From Pedobacter cryoconitis (GTDB lineage: Bacteria > Bacteroidota > Bacteroidia > Sphingobacteriales > Sphingobacteriaceae), in the NCBI RefSeq assembly GCF_001590605.1, contig NZ_CP014504.1, forward strand, positions 3,782,001 through 3,846,000: 64,000 bases of DNA, read 5' to 3'. Position numbers and translations under genes: made by a program. Each line of letters begins with the position of its first letter. The stretch's first letter is position 1. Below are positions 1-8,190 of the stretch, piece by piece. A model generated the notes under the pieces. That model saw only the letters and a list, made by a program, of their open reading frames with translations, was not told the DNA's origin and did no database searches.

Positions 1-392
1 TGGATTATATTCTTCAACTGCAACAAGACGGAGCTAAAGTAATGATGTTAGGAGATGGTTTAAATGACGCGGGTGCTTTAAAACAAAGTAATTTAGGGGT
101 GGCAGTGACAGATGATATCAATAACTTTTCACCAGGTTGTGATGCCATATTGGATGGAGTTGCTTTCCAAAAAATCCCACAGTTCATTAAACAGGCAAAA
201 GATGCAGTAAAAGTGATCCATATGAGTTTCGTTATTTCGTTGCTCTATAATGTGGCAGGCTTGTTCTTTGCTGTACAAGGCTTACTTTCCCCACTCATGG
301 CGGCGATACTGATGCCAATGAGTACAGTCACTATTATTTTATTCACCAGTTTAACCGCCCGGTTTTACGCCCGTAAAAACCAGTTATTATGA
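1..392 (+). CDS. Cation-transporting P-type ATPase, C-terminal part (CcoI/FixI-like)
   Basis: The reading frame is open from the left window edge, so only the last ~130 residues are present. They contain the P-domain hinge motif GDGLNDAGAL, two C-terminal hydrophobic segments and the MPMS motif of P1B copper ATPases. Family knowledge: the CcoI/FixI ATPase supplies copper for cbb3 oxidase assembly. The next genes are ccoS and the cbb3 subunits, and the ATPase stop overlaps the ccoS start (ATGA), which supports the CcoI role over general copper export. The N-terminal metal-binding domains lie outside the window. Confidence 0.85.
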   Translation, partial: DYILQLQQDGAKVMMLGDGLNDAGALKQSNLGVAVTDDINNFSPGCDAILDGVAFQKIPQFIKQAKDAVKVIHMSFVISLLYNVAGLFFAVQGLLSPLMAAILMPMSTVTIILFTSLTARFYARKNQLL

Positions 393-583
393 ACATGATC
401 TATATGCTGATTGGCTTCAGTATCCTATTGGCATTGCTATTTCTGCTCGCCTTTTTCTGGGCAAATAAATCTGGTCAGCATGATGATCTTTTTACACCGG
501 GTGTACGGGTACTTTTTGAAGAAGAAGAACCTCAGGAAACCCGTAACGAAGAAAAAAGTGATGAAGATCATTCCGGGACATAA
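389..583 (+). CDS. ccoS: cbb3 oxidase maturation protein CcoS
   Basis: 64 residues with one N-terminal membrane helix (about residues 4-24) followed by FFWANKSGQHDDLFTPG, which matches the CcoS signature of aromatic residues then SGQ-DD. The tail is acidic. The start codon overlaps the ATPase stop, so translation is probably coupled. CcoS is needed for cofactor insertion into cbb3 oxidase. Position and motif make the call firm despite the small size. Confidence 0.85.
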   Translation: MNMIYMLIGFSILLALLFLLAFFWANKSGQHDDLFTPGVRVLFEEEEPQETRNEEKSDEDHSGT

Positions 584-651
584 CTCCTGTCACTCCCCAG
601 GATAACACCAGCAGCTAATTTTACCCTCATAAACAACTACAAGTTTTTCTC

Positions 652-2763
652 ATGACTGAAAAATTCCACTACGACAACAAGATCGTCAGAAACTTCGCAT
701 TAGCCACCATAGTCTGGGGCATAGTGGGAATGACGATTGGACTTCTGATTGCCATGCAGCTATTCAAGCCTGCCTTGAACATGGGTTCCCAATACACAAC
801 TTTTGGCCGGATCAGGCCATTGCATACCAATGCAGTAATTTTTGCATTTGTAGGTAATGCCATTTTCATGGGCGTTTATTACTCCCTGCAACGACTCCTT
901 AAAGCCAGGATGTACAGCGATATTCTCAGCAAGATACATTTCTGGGGCTGGCAATTAATCATTATTGCAACGGTAATTACCCTTCCTTTAGGCTTAACCA
1001 GTTCTCATGAATACGCAGAGATGGAGTGGCCGATCGATATTGCCATTACCATTATCTGGGTAGTATTTGGTTACAACATGTTTGGTACTATTATTAAAAG
1101 ACGGGAGAAACACATGTACGTGGCGATCTGGTTTTATATTGCAACTTTTGTTACCGTAGCCGTACTCCATATTGTTAACTCTATCCAGTTACCAGTCTCT
1201 GCTTTTAAAAGTTACTATGTCTATGCTGGCGTACAAGATGCACTGGTACAATGGTGGTACGGACATAATGCGGTTGCCTTTTTCCTGACTACCCCTTATC
1301 TGGGTATGATGTATTACTTTTTGCCTAAAATGGCAAACCGTCCTGTTTACTCTTATAAATTAAGTATCCTGCATTTCTGGTCACTTATTTTCATCTATAT
1401 CTGGGCAGGCCCTCACCATTTATTATATACTTCTCTGCCTTCGTGGGCACAGTCTTTAGGAGTCGCTTTCTCTGTGATGCTGATCGCTCCAAGCTGGGGT
1501 GGTATGATCAACGGACTGCTGACTTTACGCGGTGCCTGGGATAAAGTAAGAGAAGATCCAAAACTAAAATTCATGGTCGTAGGTTTAACCGCCTATGGTA
1601 TGGCGACTTTTGAAGGGCCTCTATTAGCCTTTAAACAAATCAATGCAATCGCCCATTATACAGATTGGATAGTTGCACACGTCCACGTTGGTGCTTTAGG
1701 CTGGAACGGATTCTTAACTTTCGCTATTTTATACTGGTTGATTCCAAGAATTTACAATACCACTTTATACTCGGTCAAATTAGCTTCTTTCCACTTCTGG
1801 ATTGGTACCATGGGAATTATTTTTTATGCTGTCCCCTTATACTTTGCAGGATTTACGCAGGGGCTGATGTGGAAAGAGTTTACACCAGAAGGGTTGTTGA
1901 AATATCCTAACTTCCTGGAAACGGTACTTCAGATTATACCGATGTATGTGATGAGAGCCATTGGTGGTGCCTTATATCTGACAGGTGTGATCGTGATGAC
2001 CTATAACCTGATCAAAACGATGAAAGCTGGTAAATTGGTGGCAAATGAAGCTGCAGAAGCACAGCCATTATCTCCGGTTTATGTGGCACAGGGTGATGAC
2101 AAAAAATTGCACCGCATGCTGGAACGCAAACCAATGATCTTTATGGTGCTTTCGTTGATTGTGATCCTGATTGGTGGAATGATTGAGATGATGCCAACTT
2201 TCACGATTAAATCAAATATCCCTACTATATCAAGTGTAAAACCTTATACGCCATTAGAACTACAAGGCAGAGATGTTTATATCAGAGAAGGTTGTGTGAA
2301 CTGTCACTCTCAGATGATCCGTCCGTTCCGTTCTGAAACTGAACGTTATGGAGAATACAGTAAGGCTGGAGAGTTCGTTTATGACCACCCATTTTTATGG
2401 GGTTCAAAACGCACAGGACCAGATTTGCAACGTGAAGGTGGAAAATATGGAAACGCATGGCATTACAATCACTTGTATGACCCGCAAACGATGTCTCCGG
2501 GTAGCATTATGCCTCCATACGAATGGCTGGCTGAACAAAAACTGGATACCACTACAACCCGCGTAAAAATTAATGCGATGCGGACTTTAGGTGTCCCATA
2601 TGAAAAAGGTTATGAGCATCAGGCCAATGCTGATTTAGAAAAGCAGGCCAAAGCTATAGCTGCCGATTTACAACAGAATAACATTAAGGTAAAAAGTGAT
2701 AAGGAGATCATCGCGATCATCGCTTATTTGCAACGCCTTGGAACTGATATTAAAGCCAAATAA
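652..2763 (+). CDS. ccoNO: cbb3-type cytochrome c oxidase, fused subunits I and II (CcoN-CcoO)
   Basis: 703 residues. Residues 1 to about 480 are the haem-copper oxidase subunit I core with many membrane helices and the conserved histidines, including the HVHVGALGWNG segment. A further helix (about 495-515) leads into a CcoO-type cytochrome c domain with one haem site, CVNCH at residues 548-552, and the downstream MSPGSIMPPYEWL methionine-ligand region. In Proteobacteria these are two genes; the fusion is known in Bacteroidota. It is the catalytic core of the high-affinity terminal oxidase in the cytoplasmic membrane. Start chosen at the first ATG, 68 bp after ccoS. Confidence 0.95.
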   Translation: MTEKFHYDNKIVRNFALATIVWGIVGMTIGLLIAMQLFKPALNMGSQYTTFGRIRPLHTNAVIFAFVGNAIFMGVYYSLQRLLKARMYSDILSKIHFWGWQLIIIATVITLPLGLTSSHEYAEMEWPIDIAITIIWVVFGYNMFGTIIKRREKHMYVAIWFYIATFVTVAVLHIVNSIQLPVSAFKSYYVYAGVQDALVQWWYGHNAVAFFLTTPYLGMMYYFLPKMANRPVYSYKLSILHFWSLIFIYIWAGPHHLLYTSLPSWAQSLGVAFSVMLIAPSWGGMINGLLTLRGAWDKVREDPKLKFMVVGLTAYGMATFEGPLLAFKQINAIAHYTDWIVAHVHVGALGWNGFLTFAILYWLIPRIYNTTLYSVKLASFHFWIGTMGIIFYAVPLYFAGFTQGLMWKEFTPEGLLKYPNFLETVLQIIPMYVMRAIGGALYLTGVIVMTYNLIKTMKAGKLVANEAAEAQPLSPVYVAQGDDKKLHRMLERKPMIFMVLSLIVILIGGMIEMMPTFTIKSNIPTISSVKPYTPLELQGRDVYIREGCVNCHSQMIRPFRSETERYGEYSKAGEFVYDHPFLWGSKRTGPDLQREGGKYGNAWHYNHLYDPQTMSPGSIMPPYEWLAEQKLDTTTTRVKINAMRTLGVPYEKGYEHQANADLEKQAKAIAADLQQNNIKVKSDKEIIAIIAYLQRLGTDIKAK

Positions 2764-2771
2764 AGCAAAAC

Positions 2772-2951
2772 ATGTTTAAGCAATTTTTAGATAAGGTTGA
2801 TGGAAACCAAGGGTATCTGCTCAGCTCACTCGGCATCTTCATGCTATTTTTCTTACTGGTCGGCGTGTTATTGCTGACCATGAAAAAAGACGATATAAAA
2901 TATATGAGCGAACTCCCTATAAAAGACGATCAGGATGAAAGAGGTAATTAA
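2772..2951 (+). CDS. ccoQ: CcoQ-like small membrane subunit of cbb3 oxidase
   Basis: A 59-residue ORF between ccoNO and ccoP. It begins MFKQFLDKVDGNQGY, has one hydrophobic segment (about residues 16-36, LLSSLGIFMLFFLLVGVLLL) and ends in a charged tail. It starts 8 nt after the ccoNO stop and overlaps the ccoP start by 17 nt in another frame. Size, single helix and position match CcoQ/FixQ, although sequence conservation in that family is low. Confidence 0.75.
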   Translation: MFKQFLDKVDGNQGYLLSSLGIFMLFFLLVGVLLLTMKKDDIKYMSELPIKDDQDERGN

Positions 2952-3771
2952 CAGCAACTGGTCTACTGGAAGTACATCGGCTGATATTGTGATCGGTTTA
3001 ATGCTCATCACTGCGGTTATGATACTTTGCGTAGCCATATTAATGCTCAAGGTGATTAAGTTTTATGTGAAGGAATCTGTCAATCCGACTCCTTTTGCAA
3101 CGCCAGAAGAAAAAGAAAGAAGACGACTGGAACAGGAAGCATTACAGGTTATCAAAGATAAAAAACCTTCTATCTGGACGAAACTGATGCAACTCAAACC
3201 GCTGGAAGAAGAGAAAAACATGGTTATGGAGCATAAGTTTGACGGGATCGCCGAATTGAATAACCCTACTCCTGCCTGGTTTATGATCTTGTTTTATGGT
3301 ACCATTATCTTCGCAATTGGTTATTTACTGACTTATGATGTACTGGGTTTCGGTAAATCGCAGGAAGAAGAATATATCGCAGAAATAGAGCAGGCAGCAG
3401 AGTCGAAAGTTGCTTTTCTGGCCAACCCGGCAAATGTGAAGAATGCCGTCAATGAAAACAACATGGAACAAAGCAAGGATGAGGCCGTCATTAAAAATGG
3501 TGCGTCATTGTTTGCCAACCGTTGTACGCCTTGCCATGGAGAACATGCAGAGGGTTTGGTAGGACCCAACCTGACTGATGAATATTGGTTACATGGTGGA
3601 AAAGCAAAAGATGTTTTCAAAACGATCAAGTATGGCGTTCCTGAAAAAGGAATGATTGCCTGGGAGAAATCACTCAGTGCGCAACAGATATCCGATTTAA
3701 CGAATTACGTTTTGTCACTCCAGGGAACAAAACCTGCGGGAGCGAAAGCCCCACAAGGGAACAAAGAATAA
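2935..3771 (+). CDS. ccoP: cbb3 oxidase subunit III, monohaem CcoP-type cytochrome c
   Basis: 278 residues with two membrane helices (about 18-42 and 113-137) and a C-terminal cytochrome c domain. CTPCH (residues 197-201) is the only CXXCH in the protein, and GMIAW probably supplies the methionine ligand. Proteobacterial CcoP usually carries two haems c, so this is a one-haem form, as seen in other Bacteroidota. It passes electrons to the CcoNO core. The Ala/Pro/Lys-rich C-terminus looks disordered. It overlaps ccoQ and is 3 nt upstream of ccoG. Confidence 0.92.
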   Translation: MKEVINSNWSTGSTSADIVIGLMLITAVMILCVAILMLKVIKFYVKESVNPTPFATPEEKERRRLEQEALQVIKDKKPSIWTKLMQLKPLEEEKNMVMEHKFDGIAELNNPTPAWFMILFYGTIIFAIGYLLTYDVLGFGKSQEEEYIAEIEQAAESKVAFLANPANVKNAVNENNMEQSKDEAVIKNGASLFANRCTPCHGEHAEGLVGPNLTDEYWLHGGKAKDVFKTIKYGVPEKGMIAWEKSLSAQQISDLTNYVLSLQGTKPAGAKAPQGNKE

Positions 3772-3774
3772 GCT

Positions 3775-5172
3775 ATGTCACAAAGTCCTGCACATTTCAG
3801 AGATCAGCCCGGTACGATTACCGATGACGGGAAAAAGAGAAAGTGGATCTATCCTAAAATTATTAAAGGAAAGGTTTACCAGTACCGCGCTGCGGTCAGT
3901 TACTTTTTCCTGGCCGTGCTGTTTTCTGCTCCGTTTCTAAAATTAAATGGAGAACAGCTGATTTTGCTGAATGTGCTGGAAAGGAAGTTTGTCTTCTTTG
4001 GAATAATTTTCTGGCCACAGGATTTTTATCTTTTTGTACTGGCTTTATTGATATTTATCATAGGTGTGGTGTTGTTTACGGTAGTTTTTGGCAGGGTCTT
4101 CTGCGGATGGGCCTGCCCACAAACTATCTTCCTGGAAATGGTTTTCCGGAAAATTGAAAACTGGATAGAAGGTGATCATTTGAAACAAAGAAAACTGGAC
4201 GAAGGACCATTGAACTTTGATAAATTCTGGAAGAAAACGACTAAACATGGTGTGTTCCTGGCCATATCTTTTCTAATTGCCAATATCTTTCTTTCTTATC
4301 TGATCAGCACAGAAGTGTTGTGGAAAATAATAACCGAACCAGTCTCTGTGCATGTCTCTGGCTTTATAGCGATTTGTGTATTTACCATAGCATTTTATCT
4401 TGTGTTTTCAAAAATGAGAGAATTGGTCTGTACGGTAGCTTGTCCTTATGGGCGTTTGCAAGGAGTATTGTTAGACAATCAAAGTATCATTGTCGCTTAT
4501 GATTATCAACGTGGTGAGCCCCGGGGAAGAAGGGTTAAAGAGGTGGAACAATCAACAGGAGATTGCATTGATTGTAAGTTATGTGTACAAGTTTGTCCAA
4601 CGGGAATAGATATCAGGAATGGTACTCAAATGGAGTGTGTAAACTGTACCGCTTGTATTGATGCTTGTGATATGGTGATGGAGAAAATTGACCGTCCACT
4701 GCGTTTAATAGGGTTTAAATCTGAAGATGAAATTGCGGCAAAAAAACCATTTCACCTGAATAAACGGATTTATGGTTATGCCGGGGTTTTATTCATGCTG
4801 ATGGCCGTGCTGGCTTATTTGCTGATCAGCCGCAGCGATGTGGAAACGACGATCCTCAGAGCAAGCGGAACATTATACCAACTTCGGGATAAAGATAAAA
4901 CAGTCAGTAATCTGTACAATTCAGAGCTGATGAATAAAACGGCTCATCCCATAAAGTTTGAGATTGTACCCGATAACAAGGAAGCCAGCTTACAGTATAT
5001 CCAGAAGGAGAATGTGATCAAACCAGGAGAAACTATCAAGCTTACTTTTTTTGTAATCCTTCCGCAAAAATCTATTCAGAAATATAAAACAGCTATAGGT
5101 TTTAAAATGATGTCCGGCCATAAAATTGCCGGACAGTTTAAGACCACATTTATTGCACCTGCTAACGATTAA
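3775..5172 (+). CDS. ccoG: cbb3 assembly polyferredoxin CcoG (RdxA/FixG)
   Basis: 465 residues. Several N-terminal membrane helices contain FCGWACPQT and VACPYGRLQG. A two-cluster ferredoxin region follows (CIDCKLCVQVCP and CVNCTACIDACD, about residues 264-300), then another helix and a C-terminal Ig-like periplasmic domain. This is the full CcoG/RdxA/FixG architecture. The family is implicated in copper reduction during cbb3 biogenesis. It sits 3 nt after ccoP and 3 nt before ccoH, clearly in the same operon. Confidence 0.93.
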   Translation: MSQSPAHFRDQPGTITDDGKKRKWIYPKIIKGKVYQYRAAVSYFFLAVLFSAPFLKLNGEQLILLNVLERKFVFFGIIFWPQDFYLFVLALLIFIIGVVLFTVVFGRVFCGWACPQTIFLEMVFRKIENWIEGDHLKQRKLDEGPLNFDKFWKKTTKHGVFLAISFLIANIFLSYLISTEVLWKIITEPVSVHVSGFIAICVFTIAFYLVFSKMRELVCTVACPYGRLQGVLLDNQSIIVAYDYQRGEPRGRRVKEVEQSTGDCIDCKLCVQVCPTGIDIRNGTQMECVNCTACIDACDMVMEKIDRPLRLIGFKSEDEIAAKKPFHLNKRIYGYAGVLFMLMAVLAYLLISRSDVETTILRASGTLYQLRDKDKTVSNLYNSELMNKTAHPIKFEIVPDNKEASLQYIQKENVIKPGETIKLTFFVILPQKSIQKYKTAIGFKMMSGHKIAGQFKTTFIAPAND

Positions 5173-5175
5173 ATT

Positions 5176-5601
5176 ATGAATTGGGGAATAAAAGTACTGC
5201 TCGGTATGGGCACATTCATGAGTTTCATTATCGTACTGGTTGTCATTATGTTTAATAGTAAAACTGATGCACTGGTAGACAATGATTATTATGAAAAGGG
5301 GATCAACTACGATAAAGTCTATAACCTGAAAGAACAGGTGAATATTGACCAGGCAAAACCAGAAATAGTGTTGAGTAAAGAAACAATCAGTCTTGTTTTT
5401 AAGGAACAGGCCAAAGGAAATTTGCGCCTGATGCGTACTTCGGATAAAAGATTGGACAGGACGATGCCTTTTGAGACGAATCAGGACAGACAGGTATTAA
5501 TTCCTGCACAACATTTACCAAAAGGATCCTGGCGGTTAATTGCAGAATGGGAAAGCCAGTCTAAAAAGTATCTCATCGAACAGGAAATTAATCTCAAATG
5601 A
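5176..5601 (+). CDS. ccoH: CcoH/FixH family protein
   Basis: 141 residues with one N-terminal membrane helix (about 5-28) and the motif DALVDNDYYEKGINYD typical of FixH/CcoH, followed by an extracytoplasmic beta-rich domain. FixH interacts with CcoN and the ATPase during oxidase assembly. Its stop overlaps the start of the next gene by 4 nt (ATGA). Confidence 0.88.
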   Translation: MNWGIKVLLGMGTFMSFIIVLVVIMFNSKTDALVDNDYYEKGINYDKVYNLKEQVNIDQAKPEIVLSKETISLVFKEQAKGNLRLMRTSDKRLDRTMPFETNQDRQVLIPAQHLPKGSWRLIAEWESQSKKYLIEQEINLK

Positions 5602-6275
5602 GTGATCAGTATTTAGCCTTTCTAATAGGTTTGATGGGCAGTGTGCATTGTTTGGGCATGTGCGGTCCACTAGCTTTTGCTGTCCCCACCTTAAAAAAAG
5701 GATGGGGATTCCTGGTGCTGGATAAATTGAGCTATCAGGGCGGCAGAATTATCTCTTATTGTATTTTAGGAGCTATTATTGGCTTGATCGGACGACAAAT
5801 CTGGTTAGCTGGTGCACAACAGTATATCAGCATTTTAAGCGGTATCCTGATCTTGATCGTCGCAGCTTCAAGGCTGTTTAATTTCTCTGCCGGCCGGATG
5901 AATGCGAAGTTATTGCAACCTTTTAACCAGTTATTTGGCTACGCATTAAAGCATAAAGCAAATCATCTGATTATTGGGATTGTAAATGGTTTTCTGCCTT
6001 GTGGTTTAGTCTACCTGGCTTTGACCGGGGCATTGAATACCGGAGCGGTAAATACAGCTATTGAATATATGTTCTGGTATGGAATGGGGACAGTTCCTTT
6101 GATGTTTATCGCCGGAATAAGTGCTGGTTTTACTTCTGCGATTTTCAGAAGAAAGCTGAATCAAATGATTCCTTATTTGATGGTAATGCTGGGGATCTGG
6201 TTTATCCTTCGGGGAATGGAATTAAATATTCCATATTTGAGCCCGGCCGGAGCCGGAACTGCGCTATGTAACTGA
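5598..6275 (+). CDS. Sulfite exporter TauE/SafE-like membrane protein (COG2836 type)
   Basis: 225 residues, about six membrane helices. The N-terminal GLMGSVHCLGMCGPLAF and the internal GIVNGFLPCGLVYLAL are the paired Cys-Pro-Gly helix motifs of the COG2836 group, often found at the end of cbb3 operons. The name 'sulfite exporter' is inherited; in this setting a role in copper or oxidase maturation is more likely (inference). The start overlaps ccoH. It is the last gene of the operon, facing hemN tail to tail with only 16 bp between them. Confidence 0.8.
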   Translation: MSDQYLAFLIGLMGSVHCLGMCGPLAFAVPTLKKGWGFLVLDKLSYQGGRIISYCILGAIIGLIGRQIWLAGAQQYISILSGILILIVAASRLFNFSAGRMNAKLLQPFNQLFGYALKHKANHLIIGIVNGFLPCGLVYLALTGALNTGAVNTAIEYMFWYGMGTVPLMFIAGISAGFTSAIFRRKLNQMIPYLMVMLGIWFILRGMELNIPYLSPAGAGTALCN

Positions 6276-6291
6276 TCCGGATTTGATAACC

Positions 6292-7656
6292 TTATCCAGC
6301 CATACTAAATAATTGAGTTTGCGGTTGGTTGGCGTAAAGTCTGGAATCAAGCGCCATACAGATATTTCTTAAGAACCTTTTACCCAATACGGTTACCTTT
6401 AATTCTGTGCCTTTGATCATCACCAGGCCATCATCTGCAATTAACATCATCCTTTCCAGGCCTTTGCTGAAACCTTCACTTTGTTGTTCAGGTTTAGCCC
6501 ATGAGGTCTCTCCTTTACACATCAGGTTTAAGATATGCCTTCTGATTACCAAATCTTCCTGATCCAGGATATGGCCTTTAAAAACAGGTATTTTCCCTTC
6601 GTTAACCAAGCTCATATAATCTTCTACCTTTTTCACATTCTGCGCAAAAGCAGTCCAGCTATCACTGATAGAAGAGACGCCTAATCCGATCATCAGTTTA
6701 CTATACTGATGAGTGTAACCCATAAAATTACGGTGTAACTTACCTTCTTTTTCAGCTTGATACAGGCTATCGGTCGCAAGGGTAAAGTGATCCATTCCGA
6801 TCTCCACATATCCTCCTGCTTTTAGCATTTCGCGCCCCAATTCATATAATTCCTGCTTTAATGCAGGCGAAGGAAGATCCAATTCTGTATACCTGCGTTG
6901 TCCCGGTCTCACCCAGGGTACATGTGCATAACTATAAAAGGCTATCCTGTCTGGACGCAAGGTTAATACTGAAGAAATAGTATCAGATAAGCCATCAATA
7001 TTCTGCAAAGGAAGGCCATAAATCAAATCGTAGTTGATAGAATGGTAACCTGCTGCTCTGGCTTGCTGCGTAACTAAAGAGACCTCTGCAACGCTTTGTA
7101 TCCTGTTAATAGCGAGCTGTACTTTAGGATCAAAATCCTGGATACCTAAGCTCAGACGTCCAAAACCTAATTGATACAGTGTATCTAAATGCGCCTGGGT
7201 TGTGTTGCCTGGGTGCGCTTCAAAGCTAAACTCTGCATCTTCATGGATAACCGCCATACTCAGAATTCCATCTATCAGTAGCTTCAGGTTTTCGGGACTG
7301 AAAAATGTTGGTGTACCCCCTCCCAAATGCAGCTCTCTGATCACAGGTTTACTATCGAATAGTTTCTGGTATAATTTCCATTCCTTTAAGACGGTTTCAA
7401 TATAAGGATGTTCCACCTTGTGATTTCTTGTAATACGTGTATTACAACCACAATAAGTACAAAGACTTTCGCAAAAAGGAAGGTGGATATATACGCTGAT
7501 CCCCTCCTGCTGATTGCTGTGTGTGAATGACTTGCGTACTGCATAAGCCCATTTCTCCTGATCAAACCCTTCGGTATCCCAGTAAGGGACTGTGGGATAA
7601 CTGGTGTAACGGGGTGCAGCAACATGGTATTTTGCAATCAATGTTTTAATGCTCAT
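6292..7656 (-). CDS. hemN: Oxygen-independent coproporphyrinogen III oxidase HemN
   Basis: 454 residues from the chosen start. This radical-SAM enzyme decarboxylates coproporphyrinogen III to protoporphyrinogen IX without oxygen. The cluster motif is CESLCTYCGC (Cys 62, 66, 69, 71), followed by LHLGGGTPTFF and the HemN C-terminal domain. The N-terminus PRYTSYPTVPYWD is the family start region, so the ATG at 7656 is preferred over an earlier possible ATG at 7704. It overlaps the end of the upstream gene by 11 nt. Cotranscription with that gene from a promoter carrying an FNR-like site fits low-oxygen control. Confidence 0.93.
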   Translation of the reverse strand: MSIKTLIAKYHVAAPRYTSYPTVPYWDTEGFDQEKWAYAVRKSFTHSNQQEGISVYIHLPFCESLCTYCGCNTRITRNHKVEHPYIETVLKEWKLYQKLFDSKPVIRELHLGGGTPTFFSPENLKLLIDGILSMAVIHEDAEFSFEAHPGNTTQAHLDTLYQLGFGRLSLGIQDFDPKVQLAINRIQSVAEVSLVTQQARAAGYHSINYDLIYGLPLQNIDGLSDTISSVLTLRPDRIAFYSYAHVPWVRPGQRRYTELDLPSPALKQELYELGREMLKAGGYVEIGMDHFTLATDSLYQAEKEGKLHRNFMGYTHQYSKLMIGLGVSSISDSWTAFAQNVKKVEDYMSLVNEGKIPVFKGHILDQEDLVIRRHILNLMCKGETSWAKPEQQSEGFSKGLERMMLIADDGLVMIKGTELKVTVLGKRFLRNICMALDSRLYANQPQTQLFSMAG

Positions 7657-8104
7657 GGTCAGGTGTTTTAGGATGAATCTGATCACAAGCTTTTGAACAA
7701 ACACAAGCGGAACCTAAACAACGGTTCTGTTGCCATTTATCAAGGTTTAAGATCGTCTCTCTGGCTAAAGCAAGGGACAGTTCATCAGTGGTATCTGCCA
7801 TTAAAGAAACCGCCGGAACGTTTGCAATTTTAATATTGCGGAGTGCTGCAGTTTCCTGATGGATATGTTGGGTAGAAGTAGACCGGGTTGCGATATACTT
7901 CACGCCCAGGTCTGCCAGGCTATTGATCACAGCTTCAGAAACTACATCGTCTGTAAAGACAATAACAGCTTCTTTTCCTGCCGCATAGCTCACTGTATCC
8001 GGACTTAAAGAATTGGATATTAATGTAATATCGTGTTTTTTGTGATTGGCTATCGCCAGTGGCTCTTTTTCAAAAGATTTTATACTATAGGCTACTACTC
8101 TCAT
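7646..8104 (-). CDS. D-lactate-dehydrogenase-like N-terminal domain protein with Cys-rich tail
   Basis: 152 residues from ATG 8104 (a longer frame to 8173 exists). The start RVVAYSIKSFEKEPL and the internal LGVKYIATRSTSTQHI resemble the substrate/N-terminal half of D-lactate dehydrogenase (LdhA). The Rossmann NAD-binding domain and the catalytic Arg/Glu/His that follow in the enzyme are absent. The C-terminus instead carries CLGSACVCSKAC, a four-cysteine cluster. It probably is not a dehydrogenase. It overlaps hemN, so a haem, metal or redox role is possible, but function is unknown. Confidence 0.7.
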   Translation of the reverse strand: MRVVAYSIKSFEKEPLAIANHKKHDITLISNSLSPDTVSYAAGKEAVIVFTDDVVSEAVINSLADLGVKYIATRSTSTQHIHQETAALRNIKIANVPAVSLMADTTDELSLALARETILNLDKWQQNRCLGSACVCSKACDQIHPKTPDHEH

Positions 8105-8178
8105 TCGGATCGATTTGTTAATAAGCAAAATTAACCCGAAAACACGTGGAAGAGAATGAGGCTGGTCAGCCATAAATA

Positions 8179-8190
8179 TGATCTGGATCA
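8179..8190. promoter_or_regulatory. FNR/FixK-like palindrome upstream of the hemN operon
   Basis: TGATctggATCA matches the arms of the FNR/FixK box TTGATnnnnATCAA except the outermost bases. It overlaps the stop codon of the receiver-CRP gene, about 75 nt before the next start at 8104. A -7-like TAATTTTG lies at 8133-8126 on the minus strand, which would put the site roughly 60 bp upstream of transcription start. Confidence 0.5.

Noticed and set aside
7646..8104. D-lactate dehydrogenase gene
   Set aside because: Only the first domain is present; NAD-binding motif and catalytic residues are missing.
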